Assembly: GCF_027213965.1 (NCBI RefSeq)
Contig: NZ_JAPWGX010000002.1
Coordinates: 124,001-188,000 of the forward strand
DNA: 64,000 bases
Source of the DNA: Maritalea porphyrae
Lineage (GTDB): Bacteria; Pseudomonadota; Alphaproteobacteria; Rhizobiales; Devosiaceae
Direction of reading: 5' to 3'
In this document: in pieces, positions 8,163 to 18,300 of the stretch
Layout of the letters: each line of letters begins with the position of its first letter
Position numbering within the stretch: position 1 is the first letter of the stretch
Position numbers and translations under genes: made by a program
The notes under the pieces: generated by a model
Told to the model about the DNA's origin: nothing
Seen by the model: only the letters and a program-made list of their open reading frames with translations
Database searches by the model: none

Positions 8163-11100
8163 TTAGGCGTTCAACGCCTTCTTATATTTCTCCAGTGCAC
8201 CTTCTTTCACCAAACCATATCCTTTGACCATATCAACAAGCTGCGCTTGTTCGATTGCCACTGAATGATTTTCAGCATTCAGGTTATCGGCCAGCATGGT
8301 CACAAGATGAATATACTCATCGCGCAACTGGCGTTCGTCGCGACGGTCTTTACCCCAGCCAAACACATCAAGTTTTGATCCGCGTAATGGGCGCATGGCG
8401 TTGAGCATTTTCAATGTCGGCATGGCAATCGCGCCAGGGATGGCAAACTTCTTCGGGCGGCCATTTGGCTCTTTGATCCAATTGAGCATTGGCGGCGCCA
8501 TATGGAAAGTAAGTTTGCTGCCCTGCTTAAACCGCCGCTGCGCATTGCTTAGGTGAGCAGTTTCAAGATGCAGCCGTGCAACCTCATATTCGTCCTTATA
8601 GGCCATCACTCGAGAAAGCTGGTGCGCCACCACTTCGCTGAAGCCCGTTTTGCCGATGGCATGTTCAGCCGCTGTTACCTTCGCCATAATGTCTTTATAT
8701 TGAGCTGCATAACCTCCGTTTTGATAATCACTCAAGAACGCTGAACGTTCAGCAATCAAATCCTCCAGCGTTTGTTCGAGTTCAGCGTCAATGTCTTGCA
8801 CAAATAGCTCAGGCTGATCAGCGATAAGGCGCCCCAGTTCGAAGGCTTCAAGGTTTGCGGCAATCGCTTTGCCATTTAATTCCACTGCACGGCGAATTGC
8901 ATCGCCATCTAGTGGAATATGGCCCTTTTGCCATGCCATGCCGGTGAGCATCATATTGGAGAAGACGCTATCACCGAACAATTGTACCGAGAGGTCGGTC
9001 ACATCAAATGCATCCACTTGTGCTGCATATTCTTTGAGCTTTTTCAGCCGAATTTCTTCTTGGAAGTCCGCAAGACCGCGCAACACAAAATCTGCTGTTG
9101 GCAGGATTTTCGTGTTGGCGATAACGTGGGTTTTTTCTGTTGTGAGCGTTGCCATGGGTTCAGCCATATTGGCCACGACCAAATCGCAAGCGATCAATGC
9201 ATCAGCAGAACCTTTGTCGATCCGCACAGGGGTTTCCAATCCCGGTTTTTCCAGGATTTTGAGGTGCGAGATCACCGCACCGCCCTTTTGGGCGAACCCC
9301 ATAAAGTCAAGGACGGAAGCGCCTTTGCCTTGCAGGTGAGCTGCCATGGCTAAAACGGCGCCCACAGTGACAACGCCAGTGCCACCAATACCGGTGATCA
9401 AAATCTCACCCGTTTTGGCGTGTTTTGGCTCTGGCAAAGAGGCAACATTGGTCAACAAATGGGCGCGCCGGTTTATGTCGCCGGTTGCTTTTTCTTCTTC
9501 GCCTTCAATGGTGACAAAGCTTGGGCAAAACCCTTCAACACATGAAAAATCTTTGTTGCATGAGGATTGATCAATCGTGCGTTTAACGCCCCATTTGGTT
9601 TTCACCGGGCTCACAGAAATACAGTTGGATTGCACCGAGCAATCGCCGCAGCCTTCACAGACGCTTGGATTGATGAACACCCGCTTCTTAGGGTCCTCGA
9701 TCAATCCGCGTTTACGCTTGCGGCGTTTTTCGGTGGCGCAGCCCTGATCAAAAATCAACGCAGTAACGCCTTTTAGGCCTTTGAGCTCTTCTTGAACCGC
9801 ATCAAGGTTTTTGCGGTGGTCAATGCTCATACCTTCGCCGCGCATCAAATCCCAACGGAAGCGTTCGGGTTTATCACTAACCAATGCGATGCGTTTAATG
9901 CCTTCAGCGCGCAATTGCGCAATAATGGCTTCTACGCTGAGTTCACCATCCACATCTTGTCCACCGGTCATGGCAACGGCGTGGTTGTAGAGAATTTTAT
10001 AGGTGACATTTGATTGGGCAGCGATTGATTGGCGAATGGCCAAAAGCCCGGAATGGAAATAGGTGCCGTCGCCAAGGTTTTGGAAGATATGCTCGCGTCC
10101 CGTATAGGACGACATGCCGATCCAATTGACCCCCTCGCCGCCCATTTGCACGATGCCGTTGGTCTCCCGACCCATCCAAGACGCCATGAAATGGCACCCA
10201 ATGCCAGGCAGCGCTTTGCTGCCTTCGGGCAAATTGGTTGAGCGGTTGTGTGGGCAACCTGAACAGAAATAGGGTGTGCGCCGTGCCACCTCTAAATCGG
10301 ACAGGTTTGGCGCAGGGAGCGCGTTAGGAGGTGTGCCCTCAAGGTTCAAAAAGTCATGAACCACCTGCGCCAAAATGGAAGGACGAAGCTCGCCCGCTTC
10401 GGGCAACAATGGCGCGCCAGCCAAGTCGCGCTTTCCAATGATGGTGAAGCGATTGCCCTGTTGTTTGTTGTAGAAAAGATCCTTGAGTTGAGTTTCAACA
10501 ACGGAGCGTTTTTCTTCAACCACCAAGAGCTTTTCAGCGTCTTGCAGGAATGTCTCGAACCCTGTTGGCTCGATGGGCCAAACAAGCCCAACTTTATAAA
10601 TACCAACCCCTAAACGTTTTGCGGCGGCTTCTGATACGCCAAGTTTTTTGAACGTTTCGATGAGGTCAGCATAGGCTTTGCCTACTGCAACGATTGCCGT
10701 TTTTGGCTTCTTCGCGCCAAACGCCACTTTGTCGATGGGATTTGCTTTGGCAAAGGCGCGCATCGCATCCAAGCGCACCAACAGCTTTTGCTCCAAAATG
10801 GGCCCAAAGCTTGTGGCCGGGTCATGGTTGAGATCAAACGGTGGCACATAATCCTTAGGTGCTTTGAAGGCACGCGGCTGCGGCACTTCAATCGCTGCAC
10901 TTGATTCAAGAACCTCAGAAATTGTTTTAAATCCAATCCAAGCGCCGGTGAAACGAGAGGCAGCAAAACCGTAAAGCCCAAACGGGATGTAATCAGCAAT
11001 GCCTGCCGGATGAAGCACTGGCATCATAAAATGCTCGGCAGCTTGGTCAGATTGGTGCGGCATGGAAGAGGAAACACAACCATGGTCGTCGCCCAAAAAA

Positions 11101-11549
11101 GCGATCACACCACCATTTTTTGAGCTGCCCAAAGCATTGCCATGTTTGAGCGCGTCGCCCGAACGATCAACGCCGGGGCCTTTGCCGTACCAAATGCCAA
11201 AAACGCCATCCACGGTCACTTGTGGATCGCTAGAGACCTCTTGTGTGCCAACGATTGCGGTTGCGGCCAAATCTTCGTTGATCGCTGGCTTCACTGTGAT
11301 TTTGTATTCGTCCAACGTTGTTTTGGCTTTCGCCATAGCCTGATCATAAGCACCAAGCGGCGAACCACGATAGCCCGATACAAAACCTGCAGTGTTCAAC
11401 CCAGCAGCAAAATCAGCTTTTGCTTGTTCAATAGGGATGCGTACCAAAACGTCAGTGCCCGACAGAAAAACCCGCTCGTTTTTTAGTCCGTCACGCAATT
11501 CATATTCTGGATATGCGAAAAGGCTCGCATTCGCCGGTGTTAGATCCAT
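8163..11549 (-). CDS. Indolepyruvate/arylpyruvate:ferredoxin oxidoreductase, fused subunits
   Basis: Thiamine-diphosphate and iron-sulfur enzyme that decarboxylates arylpyruvates (indolepyruvate, phenylpyruvate) to the arylacetyl-CoA, reducing ferredoxin. At 1128 residues it is the single-chain bacterial form in which IorA-like and IorB-like parts are joined. The pyrimidine-domain part comes first (GYRGSPLGAYDQAM). The TPP-binding part follows with GDGTYFHSG. An iron-sulfur section has CEGCGDC near residue 630 and further cysteines, and the gamma domain has GIGGTGVVTVGAVLA near 716. The next gene, divergent, is an Lrp-type regulator. Because its product from phenylalanine would be phenylacetyl-CoA, it can supply the neighbouring Paa pathway without a CoA ligase; that link is inference. 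Confidence 0.92.
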   Translation of the reverse strand: MDLTPANASLFAYPEYELRDGLKNERVFLSGTDVLVRIPIEQAKADFAAGLNTAGFVSGYRGSPLGAYDQAMAKAKTTLDEYKITVKPAINEDLAATAIVGTQEVSSDPQVTVDGVFGIWYGKGPGVDRSGDALKHGNALGSSKNGGVIAFLGDDHGCVSSSMPHQSDQAAEHFMMPVLHPAGIADYIPFGLYGFAASRFTGAWIGFKTISEVLESSAAIEVPQPRAFKAPKDYVPPFDLNHDPATSFGPILEQKLLVRLDAMRAFAKANPIDKVAFGAKKPKTAIVAVGKAYADLIETFKKLGVSEAAAKRLGVGIYKVGLVWPIEPTGFETFLQDAEKLLVVEEKRSVVETQLKDLFYNKQQGNRFTIIGKRDLAGAPLLPEAGELRPSILAQVVHDFLNLEGTPPNALPAPNLSDLEVARRTPYFCSGCPHNRSTNLPEGSKALPGIGCHFMASWMGRETNGIVQMGGEGVNWIGMSSYTGREHIFQNLGDGTYFHSGLLAIRQSIAAQSNVTYKILYNHAVAMTGGQDVDGELSVEAIIAQLRAEGIKRIALVSDKPERFRWDLMRGEGMSIDHRKNLDAVQEELKGLKGVTALIFDQGCATEKRRKRKRGLIEDPKKRVFINPSVCEGCGDCSVQSNCISVSPVKTKWGVKRTIDQSSCNKDFSCVEGFCPSFVTIEGEEEKATGDINRRAHLLTNVASLPEPKHAKTGEILITGIGGTGVVTVGAVLAMAAHLQGKGASVLDFMGFAQKGGAVISHLKILEKPGLETPVRIDKGSADALIACDLVVANMAEPMATLTTEKTHVIANTKILPTADFVLRGLADFQEEIRLKKLKEYAAQVDAFDVTDLSVQLFGDSVFSNMMLTGMAWQKGHIPLDGDAIRRAVELNGKAIAANLEAFELGRLIADQPELFVQDIDAELEQTLEDLIAERSAFLSDYQNGGYAAQYKDIMAKVTAAEHAIGKTGFSEVVAHQLSRVMAYKDEYEVARLHLETAHLSNAQRRFKQGSKLTFHMAPPMLNWIKEPNGRPKKFAIPGAIAMPTLKMLNAMRPLRGSKLDVFGWGKDRRDERQLRDEYIHLVTMLADNLNAENHSVAIEQAQLVDMVKGYGLVKEGALEKYKKALNA

Positions 11550-11663
11550 AATGTTCCCCTATTCCTTGAGAACCATTATCGCTCATTTTTCTTGACATAT
11601 CTGATCAAATTAGGGCTCAATATAGCCACATTTTGGCAATCTTTTTCAAGAAAGCGCTTAGTT

Positions 11664-12155
11664 TTGACAGAACAGTTCTCAATTGATCAAATTGACGGGA
11701 AAATCTTAGATTTACTGCAACAAAACAGCCGACTCTCCAACCAAGAGATCGCCAACCAAGTGGGCAGCTCGGTTTCTTCCGTGTGGCGACGCATCAACGC
11801 GCTTGAAGAAGCTGGGGTGATCACGGCCTACGGCCTTACGGTTTCGCCGGAAAAAATGGGCTACAGCGAAACGATTTTGCTTCAAGTCAGCCTCGAGCAA
11901 CATAATGATGATTACTTGGATGAGTTCACAAAGCTGGTGCAATCAATTCCCGAGATTTTGGAATGCTATGCGACGACGGGTGAGTATGATTATGTCATGA
12001 AAGTATTGGCCACAGACATGCGCTCGTATCATCGGTTTCTGCGCAATAGTTTGATGAGCATGCCGTTCATCTCCAAAACTTTTTCACAAGTGGTGATGGA
12101 CAAGATCAAGTTTCAAAAAGCGATTCCAACGACTTCGGCCCGGATGAAGAAATGA
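11664..12155 (+). CDS. Lrp/AsnC family transcriptional regulator
   Basis: Amino-acid-responsive DNA-binding protein. The start is taken as TTG 11664 (reading LTEQFSIDQIDGKIL, initiated as Met), giving 163 residues, the usual Lrp/AsnC length; the frame is open further upstream but that stretch lies in the promoter region. An N-terminal AsnC helix-turn-helix with QNSRLSNQEIANQVGSS and VWRRINALEEAGVI is followed by the RAM ligand-binding domain with ECYATTGEYDYVMKV. It is divergent from the arylpyruvate oxidoreductase gene, the common arrangement for a local regulator sensing the amino acid that the neighbour degrades. Its stop overlaps the next gene's start (ATGA), so the pair is coupled. Confidence 0.9.
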   Translation: MTEQFSIDQIDGKILDLLQQNSRLSNQEIANQVGSSVSSVWRRINALEEAGVITAYGLTVSPEKMGYSETILLQVSLEQHNDDYLDEFTKLVQSIPEILECYATTGEYDYVMKVLATDMRSYHRFLRNSLMSMPFISKTFSQVVMDKIKFQKAIPTTSARMKK

Positions 12156-12691
12156 TCGACATTGCATTGCGAGATCTGCGCATTGCCGACCTGCGCGCCT
12201 ATCGCCAATTGATTTCGCCAGACAGAGCTTTTCATCAGTTCAACGGCCCCTACTTTGGACTACCCGACGACGCTGAGCAGGATCGTTACATCCAACGCTT
12301 GCGCGAAAAATTGGAAGCCCCTGAACAGGATTTGAAAAAACTGCTGATTATTGATGCGCGGTCGGATCGAATCTTGGGCGAAGTGAGCTGGTATTGGCGC
12401 AGCAAGGCGACCTATTGGATGGAGATTGGCATTTTGATTTTCAATCAATCGGATTGGTCAAAGGGCATAGGTGCGAATGCGTTAAAACTGCTGATCGGCC
12501 AATTATTTGCCGACAGAGACGAATTGGTGCGGATTGGGCTAACCACTTGGAGTGGCAACCAAGGGATGATGCGACTCGCGCAAAAGCTAGGCATGCGCCA
12601 AGAAGCTTGCTATCGCAAAGCGCGTTTTTGGCAGGGTCAGTATTATGATTCAGTCAGCTACGGCGTCCTCAAAGAAGAATGGTCCGTTTAG
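12152..12691 (+). CDS. GNAT family N-acetyltransferase (RimJ/RimL-like)
   Basis: Acetyl-CoA-dependent N-acetyltransferase of 179 residues. The fold signatures are the strand ILGEVSWYWRSKATYWMEIGI, the helix region KGIGANALKLLIGQLF (Q/RxxGxG/A type acetyl-CoA loop) and the C-terminal LAQKLGMRQEACYRKARFW, which is characteristic of the RimJ/RimL ribosomal or small-molecule acetyltransferase group. It starts at the ATG overlapping the Lrp stop and converges on the rhodanese gene with a 4-base overlap of the two stops. The substrate is unknown; coupling to an Lrp regulator might suggest an amino-acid-related target. Confidence 0.85.
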   Translation: MIDIALRDLRIADLRAYRQLISPDRAFHQFNGPYFGLPDDAEQDRYIQRLREKLEAPEQDLKKLLIIDARSDRILGEVSWYWRSKATYWMEIGILIFNQSDWSKGIGANALKLLIGQLFADRDELVRIGLTTWSGNQGMMRLAQKLGMRQEACYRKARFWQGQYYDSVSYGVLKEEWSV

Positions 12692-13077
12692 CGGGTTTCA
12701 GGTTCGACAATTGGTGCGCCTGCATCACGCCACCCGCCAAATCCACCTTCGATGTGCGCCACATTTTCAAAGCCCATGTCTTTAGCGGTCTTGGTTGCCA
12801 AGGCAGAACGCCAACCCGCGGCACAAAAGAATACCAGCTTTTTGTCCGTGGCCAATTCAGGCTTGTGATAAAGACTTGTTGGATCAATCCAAAACTCAAG
12901 CATACCGCGCGGCACGTGCACTGCGCCTTCGATTTTGCCTTCACGCTTTAGCTCGCGAATATCGCGCAAATCGACCAACAAGGCCTTGCCGGATGCAGTC
13001 TGCTGTTTGGCGCTTTCCACATCGAGCGTTTCGATTTCAGCCATGGCTTGATCAACAAGTTGTTTGACCGTTTTCAT
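12688..13077 (-). CDS. Rhodanese-like sulfurtransferase
   Basis: Single-domain rhodanese of 129 residues. Start is ATG 13077 (MKTVKQLVDQ), preceded by GGGAG; longer readings run into the upstream gene. The active-site loop CAAGWRS contains the catalytic cysteine that carries the persulfide, and the substrate-binding loop WIDPTSLYHKPEL and the opening motif LVDLRDIRE are typical of the family. It is probably cytoplasmic, since no signal peptide is visible. It is the last gene of the minus-strand run that begins with the B12 genes, lying 12 bases after the small acetyltransferase gene. A link to cobalamin is not implied. Confidence 0.88.
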   Translation of the reverse strand: MKTVKQLVDQAMAEIETLDVESAKQQTASGKALLVDLRDIRELKREGKIEGAVHVPRGMLEFWIDPTSLYHKPELATDKKLVFFCAAGWRSALATKTAKDMGFENVAHIEGGFGGWRDAGAPIVEPETR

Positions 13078-13088
13078 TTCAACTCCCT

Positions 13089-13382
13089 TTACGCCGCCAG
13101 CACATCTGCCCAGTCTTTGTGCCGTTTGAACTGCATTACAACATAAGAACACACAGGCACGATTTTGCGTTTGTTCTGACGCGCGAATTCCACGCCAGCA
13201 ATCACCAGTTTTGCCGCAATTCCTTGGCCTTCAAATTCTTTGGGGACACGCGTGTGATCGACAATCATTTGATTGTTGTTGCGCACGAAAGTCATTTCGG
13301 CCTGATGACCTTCGCCAAGGTCTGCGAAAAATCGACCACGTTGATTGTCTTCTTGAAACTGTATTTTGAGGTCTTTGGTCAT
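13089..13382 (-). CDS. Small YjdJ-type N-acetyltransferase (GNAT)
   Basis: Short GNAT protein of 97 residues, the compact type in which only the acetyl-CoA-binding core is present. The recognisable features are the strand AEMTFVRNNNQMIVDHTRVP, the acetyl-CoA loop EGQGIAAKLV and the end strand KIVPVCSYV, with a conserved cysteine just before the last helix as in the YjdJ group. It overlaps the end of the Nudix gene by four bases (ATGA), so it is translated with it. The natural substrate of these proteins is not known. Confidence 0.88.
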   Translation of the reverse strand: MTKDLKIQFQEDNQRGRFFADLGEGHQAEMTFVRNNNQMIVDHTRVPKEFEGQGIAAKLVIAGVEFARQNKRKIVPVCSYVVMQFKRHKDWADVLAA

Positions 13383-13846
13383 GTTGCCGCCTTTGAGAGC
13401 AAGTCTGTTGCGAGTTTTCTAATGGGGTTATGCGAGGCAGCCAGATCAATTTGGCGCAGTTCAGCCAGAGAGATGAACTTCAGCTGTGTCGATTCTTCGC
13501 TTATGTGCAGTGCCGGCATTTGAGTCAGTTCTGCTGCAAAAACGGACATGTGGGTTTGCACTACATTGCCATCATCGTATGCACCGATGGAGCCGGGGTT
13601 ATCGAACAAGGTGACGAATTCTAAGGTCAACCCTGCCAGCCCGGTTTCTTCTTCCAGTTCACGGGCTGCGCACACTTCGGGAGCCTCGCCCGGCTCGGCT
13701 CTGCCACCCGGGAAAGACCATTGACCGTTGTCGCTGCGTTTTTCCATCAATACACTATCACCCAAGAACACCATCGACACAGAACCTTGGGCGAGCGGCT
13801 GGTTGATTGGCGGCGCGTCCTTCAGATTGTCAAAAAACTCAGCCAC
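13379..13846 (-). CDS. Nudix hydrolase
   Basis: Hydrolase of nucleoside diphosphates linked to another moiety. The Nudix box is complete: GGRAEPGEAPEVCAARELEE continuing into ETGL, which fits Gx5Ex7REUXEEXGU. The start is uncertain. GTG 13846 (reading VAEFFDNLKD) overlaps the preceding stop by eight bases and is used here because coupling is the rule in this operon. A GTG at 13876 would add ten residues, and neither start has a clear ribosome-binding site. The product is about 155 residues. Substrate cannot be predicted. It lies between the ornithine-cyclodeaminase-like gene and a small GNAT gene. Confidence 0.88.
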   Translation of the reverse strand: MAEFFDNLKDAPPINQPLAQGSVSMVFLGDSVLMEKRSDNGQWSFPGGRAEPGEAPEVCAARELEEETGLAGLTLEFVTLFDNPGSIGAYDDGNVVQTHMSVFAAELTQMPALHISEESTQLKFISLAELRQIDLAASHNPIRKLATDLLSKAAT

Positions 13847-14747
13847 TTTGTTGGTCCAAATAATCGATTGCCGCACTGAGCGCGGTCACTTCAGTTCCAG
13901 CCAGTCCCGCGGACAAAAACAGGGTGAGATCTCCAGCAGCCGAATTGAAGGTTTGTGCGCCAAGATGTTGGACAGGTAAATTTTGGTCATGGAACATATG
14001 TTTGTTGCCCTGCCCAGCAATCTGCTGCGGGCTATCGGAAACGATCAATCTGGTGCGCGCGACAATGTCCAAAGGCAATTCGTGGCGATCAACAAATTTG
14101 GGACCTAGAGTTGTGACATGAGCGCCATGTTTTATCCATTCTGTATCAATCACGGGTTCTGAAGAATTGGTGGCGAGGATCACGACATCAGCATCTCGCA
14201 CCGCGCGCTCAGCACTTGAAGTTGGGGTGATATTTGCACTCAGCTTCTTAGCCATATCGGTTGCAAAATTACCGCGCCGCTCCATCGAGCGGCTAAACAC
14301 GCTGACTTTTCCAACCTCACGTAAACTCAAAATCGCTTCTAACTGGGTTTGCGCCTGTGTTCCAGTTCCGATCAGTGCCAGTTTTTCAATCCGCTCCTCA
14401 GGCACCAAACGATCAATCGCAACGCCACCAAGGCAACCTGTGCGGATCGCGCCTAAGCGCTCGCCAATCGCTATGCCTTTGATCTTTGCTGTGGCGCGGT
14501 CAAACACAACAACCAACTGCTCTTCGACCGCATTCTTGCGTTTTGGAAAGGTGTCATAAACGCGAAACCCGGCTAGGTCTTTGTTGCCGCCGCACGTAAA
14601 GACCAGCGCACCAGGATCAAAATCGACCCGATGGCGCGGTGGCGAAATCGCTTCGCCGCGCGCATCCGCATCAATCTGCGCTCGAACTGCGTCAAGAAAA
14701 ACGCGCGTTGGAATGGCGTTCAGATCATCTTCTTGCAGAATGCGCAT
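13839..14747 (-). CDS. Ornithine cyclodeaminase / mu-crystallin family protein
   Basis: NAD(P)-dependent enzyme of the ornithine cyclodeaminase/mu-crystallin fold, 302 residues. The Rossmann motif is IGTGTQAQTQ, preceded by the substrate-side segment GERLGAIRTGCLGGVAI that normally contacts the amino acid. Members can be ornithine or lysine cyclodeaminase, ketimine reductase or alanine dehydrogenase, and sequence alone does not decide between them. It starts 18 bases after the cobO stop on the same strand, so it may be co-transcribed with the B12 genes, although it has no known role in that pathway. Confidence 0.87.
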   Translation of the reverse strand: MRILQEDDLNAIPTRVFLDAVRAQIDADARGEAISPPRHRVDFDPGALVFTCGGNKDLAGFRVYDTFPKRKNAVEEQLVVVFDRATAKIKGIAIGERLGAIRTGCLGGVAIDRLVPEERIEKLALIGTGTQAQTQLEAILSLREVGKVSVFSRSMERRGNFATDMAKKLSANITPTSSAERAVRDADVVILATNSSEPVIDTEWIKHGAHVTTLGPKFVDRHELPLDIVARTRLIVSDSPQQIAGQGNKHMFHDQNLPVQHLGAQTFNSAAGDLTLFLSAGLAGTEVTALSAAIDYLDQQSG

Positions 14748-14765
14748 ATAGGCCTCTTTATGGTT

Positions 14766-15395
14766 TTAAAACTCGATCCCTACCTGTGCTTTCACGCCAG
14801 ACCGGAAGGGATGCTTTATCTGGGTCATGTCGGTGACCAAGTCCGCAAATTCCACCAACTCGTCTTTTGCATTACGCCCCGTGATGATCACATGTTTCAT
14901 CTCTGGTTTTTGCCTTAGAACGTCCAAAATCTCTTCAATGGGCAAATAGTCGTATCGTAAGACAATATTCAATTCATCACACAAGACCATATCGTGCTTG
15001 TCGTCCAGAATAAATTCTTTGGCTTGCTCCCACGCGGCGCGTGCCGCATCGATATCGCGCTGCCGATCTTGGGTTTCCCACGTAAAGCCTTCGCCCATTG
15101 TGGCAAGTGAAACTTGATCGGGGAATTTGTCGAGCACATTGCGCTCGCCAGTGCCCCATTTGCCTTTGACAAATTGTACAACAGCGACTTTCATGCCATT
15201 GCCAAGCGCCCGAAAGACCATGCCGAAGGCGGCTGTCGATTTACCCTTGCCTTTTCCGGTGTGAACGATGGTAAGGCCTTTTTCGATGGTTTTGGTGGCG
15301 ATGATCTTGTCGCGCGCCGCCTTCTTCTTTTTCATTTTCTCAGTATGGCGCTCGTTGAGTTCTTCTTCACTCATGTTGTCGGTTTTTTTGCTCAT
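14766..15395 (-). CDS. cobO: CobO/BtuR, cob(I)yrinic acid a,c-diamide adenosyltransferase
   Basis: ATP-dependent corrinoid adenosyltransferase that puts the 5'-deoxyadenosyl group on reduced cobalt. The 209 residues contain the P-loop TGKGKGKSTAAFG near residue 46 and the family signatures VVQFVKGKW, DELNIVLRYDY and VIITGRNA. The N-terminal lysine-rich stretch (EKMKKKKAARDK) is common in CobO proteins of this class. Its start overlaps the cobN stop (ATGA). It falls after cobN in the riboswitch-headed operon, the order often seen in alphaproteobacteria. Confidence 0.95.
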   Translation of the reverse strand: MSKKTDNMSEEELNERHTEKMKKKKAARDKIIATKTIEKGLTIVHTGKGKGKSTAAFGMVFRALGNGMKVAVVQFVKGKWGTGERNVLDKFPDQVSLATMGEGFTWETQDRQRDIDAARAAWEQAKEFILDDKHDMVLCDELNIVLRYDYLPIEEILDVLRQKPEMKHVIITGRNAKDELVEFADLVTDMTQIKHPFRSGVKAQVGIEF

Positions 15396-18300
15396 AGCTG
15401 ATCATTGCTCCCATCTAAAAAGGCATAGGTTGAATTGCGTTTTGGCGACCAGAAGCCGCGCTCCATTGCTTCGCGAAACTTGGATATGAGTTCATCATAG
15501 CCATATTTGTTGTTCTCCTGAATGAAGATACGCACTTCATCATTGAGCACAAAGGCGTCAAAGGCAATGTCGAAATGGTGTGACTTCACTGCACCAGTTG
15601 TTGCCGCGAATGCGAACATATAATCGGTGGTGGCGATAATTTCGAACGCGCCTTTGTAACCGTGTCGCATCACCCCTGAAATCCATTTTGGATTGACAAC
15701 GCGCGAGCGCATGACCTTGGCGATTTCTTCGTCCAGCGTTTTTGCCACGGGCCGTTCGGGACGCGAGTGGTCATTGTGATAATTTACCGGTTGGTGTCCC
15801 GTTAGCGACGTCGCGGTGGCGGTTAGGCCGCCTTCAAACTGGTAATAATCATCGCTGTCGAGCAGGTCATGTTCGCGGTTGTCCTGATTGTGCACAATCG
15901 CTTCTACAGACTTCAAGCGTGATATGAGTTGCGCACGGGCTTTTGTGCCTTTGGCTTTGGCGCCATAGGCATATTGCCCCCAATTGAGGAAGGCGGTGGC
16001 GATATCATCGATGTCTTGCCAATCGCCGCTGTCCATGATGCCTTGCAAGCCCGCACCATATGCACCCGGTTTTGAGCCGAAAATGCGATAGCCTGCTTGC
16101 ATGGCTGCTTCGGCTTCAGATTGTCCATTGTCCATCAGCGCCAACGCATCAGTGCGCATCTGCTCGGCGATAGGGTTTTCGCTGGAAGGCTCATCCAGCG
16201 CGCCAATGGCGCGAATGGCCTTATCAAACAATTCAATTTGAGTGGGGAACGCGTCACGGAAAAAACCTGAAATGCGCAAGGTTACGTCAACTCGTGGACG
16301 ACCCAATTTGGCCAAAGGAATAATCTCATATCCCGAGACCCTATGAGAACCCACATCCCACTTCGGTTTAACGCCAATCAGGGCCATTGCTTGTGCGATA
16401 TCATCCCCGCCGGTGCGCATGTTGGATGTACCCCACACCGACAATGCGATGGCCGATAGATAGGTGCCATGATCCTGAAAATGGCGCGTGATGAGGTTTT
16501 CAGCGGACTTTTTGCCCAACTCCCACGCGGTGGGCGTCGGCACGGCGCGGTTATCAAGCGAATAGAAGTTGCGCCCTGTCGGCAACACATCCAACCGTCC
16601 GCGTGTTGGCGCACCGGAGGGGCCGGGCGACACAAATTTGCCGTCTAAGCCTTTTAGCAAATTGGTGCGCTCGAATGCCCCTGACTGCTCCAACTTTGAT
16701 GATATCGAGTTTTGGATTTCAAGCAGCACTGCTTCGCTTGCTGACCACTGATCAAGGCAATCCAATTCGCCAGCAACAAGTTTTACCGCCAGCAATTCTA
16801 GCCGTTCAATGGTGTGGCCCATATGTCGCCAGTTGTCGTTGGTTTGATCGACTAGAATCTGTGGTTTTGGCCCATCCCATTGTTCGCCCATTGGGGCAGA
16901 CAGGGGATCAAAACCGAGCGCTAGATCATCTGCCAATGCGCGAATGAGGGATTTATCTTCTGCACGTTCTTCACCGCGCGGTACACGCGCTAGGGCAACC
17001 AGCAGATCAGTTTTTAACCGCCCCTGTGGCGCGTGACCAAATATGTGCAAACCGTCGCGTACTTGCGCTTCTTTGAGTTCACACAAAAACGTATCGATGG
17101 TCACGAGTGCGCTATCGTCAGGTTGATCGTCCAGCCCCATGTCCTTATCCAAACCCGTGTCACGACACAGATCAAGAATGCGGGTTTTAAGGTCTTTCAA
17201 ACGGCGTTGATCAAGTCCGGCGGCATTGTAATATTCGTCTGCTAACGCCTCTAGGTCTTTTAACGGACCATAAGTCTCGGCGCGCGTCAGTGGCGGGGTC
17301 AGATGGTCGATGATCACTGCGCCAGTGCGGCGTTTGGCTTGTGTACCCTCACCCGGATCATTGACGATAAAGGGATAAAAATGAGGCAAGTTGCCCCACA
17401 GCAATTGCGGGTAACACTGTGGGCTAAGCGCGTTGGCTTTGCCGGGCAACCATTCAAGATTGCCGTGCTTGCCGTTATGGATTATCGCTTGCGCACCAAA
17501 TTGGTGGCGCAGCCATAAATAGGCAGCGAGATAAGCGTGTGGCGGCACTAAGTCGGGGTCGTGATAGCTAGCTTCAGCATCCAAATGGTAGCCACGCGCT
17601 GGCTGCAACATCACGACCGCGTTGCCATAATCGAGCACGGGCAAGTGAAACAGACCATTACGCACAAATGGATCAGCAGCAGGATCGCCCCAGCGTTTTG
17701 TGACTTCGTCTTGCACTGTTGCAGGCAATTGCGCGAATAGTTCTTGATAGGCATTTACAGATAGTTTGGCCGGGCTCTCACCGCGTGTCGGATGCGCATT
17801 TGTGGGGCCGCATTGCAAAGCTTCCACAAGGGCGTTGCCATTTTCAGGCAAATCGCCCAATCCATAATCTGCTTGCTTGAGGAACTTCAAAATCTCAACA
17901 GTTGATTGGGGTGCGTCATAGCCTACGCCATTGGCAATGCGCCCATCGCGGATAGGGTAATTGGCCAAAACGATACCGACCTTGCGATCGGCTGCTTTGG
18001 TTTTGCGCAAAACAATCCAATTGCTTGCAAGCTTAGCCGCCGCATCAATGCCGGGTTGATGCGGTAGATTGGCGGATAAGGGGCATTGTGTACGCTCGTG
18101 CCAAATGTTTTGTGCTTTGTGGGCGATCAGAATATCGCCGATACGCCCGTCCAACTCAGGCAAGACAACCTGCATGGCCAAATCTTTAGCGCTAAGGCCC
18201 TGAATGTCTTTTTCCCAAACCTCGGCGGGTCGCCCACCTTGCAGCAGTTGAATGATCGGTGCATCCGTGTTGGCGAAAGGATTTTGCCCGTCGCTAAGGT

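Noticed and set aside
11592-11626. TTGACA box before the Lrp gene as a sigma-70 promoter
   Set aside because: A perfect -35 is present, but no acceptable -10 is found 16-18 bases downstream; TATAGC lies 23 bases away.
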